Origin: an uncultured Eubacteriales bacterium
Lineage (GTDB): Bacteria > Bacillota > Clostridia > Oscillospirales > Oscillospiraceae
Direction: 5' to 3'
Length of the DNA: 14,269 bases
Assembly (NCBI GenBank): GCA_900545495.1
Contig: UQZJ01000026.1
Coordinates: 1 to 14,269, forward strand
A model generated the notes under the pieces. The model was not told the DNA's origin. It worked only from the letters and a program-made list of their open reading frames with translations, and searched no databases. A program made the position numbers and the translations under genes. This document shows, piece by piece, positions 13,329-14,269 of this stretch (the stretch's first letter is position 1; each line of letters begins with the position of its first letter).

Positions 13329-14269
13329 TTACGCCTCGTCGCCGTCGGAGGGCTCCTCCGTCTGGACGGGCGTCTCGTCCTCCACGGGGCCGGCGGAGAC
13401 GGCGTAGACATTCTCCACCGCTTCCTCCTCTTCCTCCACATCGGGCACCATCTCCTCGGCCAGCTTGCGGTAGGCCGTCAGGCCAGCGCCGGCGGGGATG
13501 AGCTTACCGATGATGACGTTCTCCTTCAGACCCACCAGATGGTCGACCTTGCCCTTGATAGCGGCCTCGGTCAGAACCTTGGTGGTCTCCTGGAAGGATG
13601 CGGCGGACAGGAAGGAATCCGTGGCCAGAGAGGCCTTGGTGATACCCATCAGCAGTTGGGTGCAGGTGGCCTCCTGCAGCGGCTCGCCGTCCTCGCGGAC
13701 CTCGCCGTTGGCGATGCGCTGCCGCACGGCGGCGTTGGCATCCTCCACCTCCAGCACGTCGGCCATGGCGCCGGACAGCAGGGTGGTATCCCCCGCCTCC
13801 TCCACGCGGACCTTGCGCATCATCTGGCGGACGATGACCTCAATGTGCTTATCGTTGATATCCACGCCCTGCTGACGGTAGACCTTCAGAACCTCCTGGA
13901 TCAGGTAGTTGTGGACAGCGGAGGCGCCGCGGATGCGCAGCACATCGTGGGGATTCAGTGCGCCGTCCTGCAGCTGGCGGCCCTTCTCGATGACCTCGCC
14001 GTCCTGCACCAGCAGGCCGGTGTGCGGCATCGCGTAGGTACGGGTATCGCCGTCGTCGGCGGTGATGATGATGTTCAGCAGGCTGCCCTTGGTGGCCTCC
14101 TCGAAGCGAACCTTACCGCCGATCTCGGCGATGGTGGCCATCTTCTTGGGCTTGCGGGCCTCGAACAGCTCCTCCACTCGGGGAAGACCCTGGGTGATAT
14201 CGCCGCCGGCCACGCCGCCGGTATGGAAGGTACGCATGGTCAGCTGGGTACCGGGCTCACCGATGGACT
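13329..14269 (-). CDS. rpoC: RNA polymerase subunit beta' (C-terminal part; start lies outside the window)
   Basis: The last 312 residues of the beta' subunit are present; the gene runs in from the right edge. The first visible residues are SIGEPGTQLTMRTFHTGG, part of the trigger loop, with the arginine and histidine that contact the incoming nucleotide. The chain then runs straight into DITQGLPRVEELFEARKPKK, so the large trigger-loop insertion of proteobacteria is absent, as in Firmicutes. Further conserved blocks are INDKHIEVIVRQMMRKV, LMGITKASLATDSFLSAASFQETTKVL and GLKENVIIGKLIPAGAG. The C-terminal 45 residues or so are strongly acidic (EEMVPDVEEEEEAVENV ... EEPSDGDEA), a low-conservation tail. 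A strong terminator follows. rpoB is expected upstream, but it is not in the window. Confidence 0.98.
   Translation of the reverse strand, partial: SIGEPGTQLTMRTFHTGGVAGGDITQGLPRVEELFEARKPKKMATIAEIGGKVRFEEATKGSLLNIIITADDGDTRTYAMPHTGLLVQDGEVIEKGRQLQDGALNPHDVLRIRGASAVHNYLIQEVLKVYRQQGVDINDKHIEVIVRQMMRKVRVEEAGDTTLLSGAMADVLEVEDANAAVRQRIANGEVREDGEPLQEATCTQLLMGITKASLATDSFLSAASFQETTKVLTEAAIKGKVDHLVGLKENVIIGKLIPAGAGLTAYRKLAEEMVPDVEEEEEAVENVYAVSAGPVEDETPVQTEEPSDGDEA

Noticed and set aside
1..14269. Search for mobile elements, CRISPR arrays, toxin-antitoxin or defence genes, tRNA and rRNA
   Set aside because: None seen; gene content and order are those of conserved chromosomal housekeeping loci with no sign of recent transfer.

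Overview
This window looks like an ordinary housekeeping stretch of a GC-rich Gram-positive bacterium, most likely a member of the Clostridia (the Oscillospiraceae type is my best guess). The reasons are the rpoC / L7Ae-like / rpsL / rpsG / fusA / tuf order, the Firmicutes-type S12 insertion, an RpoC without the proteobacterial trigger-loop insertion, consensus sigma-A promoters, strong AGGAGG ribosome binding sites and perfect-stem terminators. The taxonomic guess comes from protein similarity as I remember it, not from a search. All genes but one lie on the minus strand, so transcription runs from high to low coordinates.

Reading in the direction of transcription, the window opens with the 3' end of rpoC (13329-14269), closed by a very strong terminator. 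A separate consensus promoter (13162-13190) then starts the str operon: an L7Ae-like K-turn protein, rpsL (S12), rpsG (S7) and fusA (EF-G), followed by tuf (EF-Tu), which has its own candidate promoter behind fusA. Two hairpins fill the rpsL-rpsG gap. tuf is convergent with the only plus-strand gene, a small lipoprotein (7691-8158), and the two share a bidirectional terminator.

Divergent from the lipoprotein is rsuA (16S rRNA pseudouridine synthase). Next comes a CdaR/PucR-type transcription regulator with its own promoter, a palindrome inside that promoter's spacer, and a 21-bp-stem terminator. An ftsE-ftsX-M23 peptidase operon follows. It encodes an ABC-type division complex and the secreted coiled-coil peptidoglycan hydrolase it probably controls. 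Behind its terminator lies an unrecognised 221-residue protein. The end of that gene contains the -35 box of the perfect-consensus promoter for greA and lysS, and lysS runs off the left edge of the window.

Functionally the window is transcription (RpoC, GreA), translation (LysS, S12, S7, EF-G, EF-Tu, L7Ae-like, RsuA) and cell-wall remodelling at division (FtsE, FtsX, M23), plus three less defined genes. I found no phage, insertion sequence, CRISPR array, tRNA, rRNA or defence system, and no convincing new multi-gene system. The points worth a second look are regulatory and annotational: hairpins between rpsL and rpsG, GTG starts hidden behind in-frame ATGs, a terminator just upstream of an orphan gene, and an FtsEX-linked peptidase with a complete active site.
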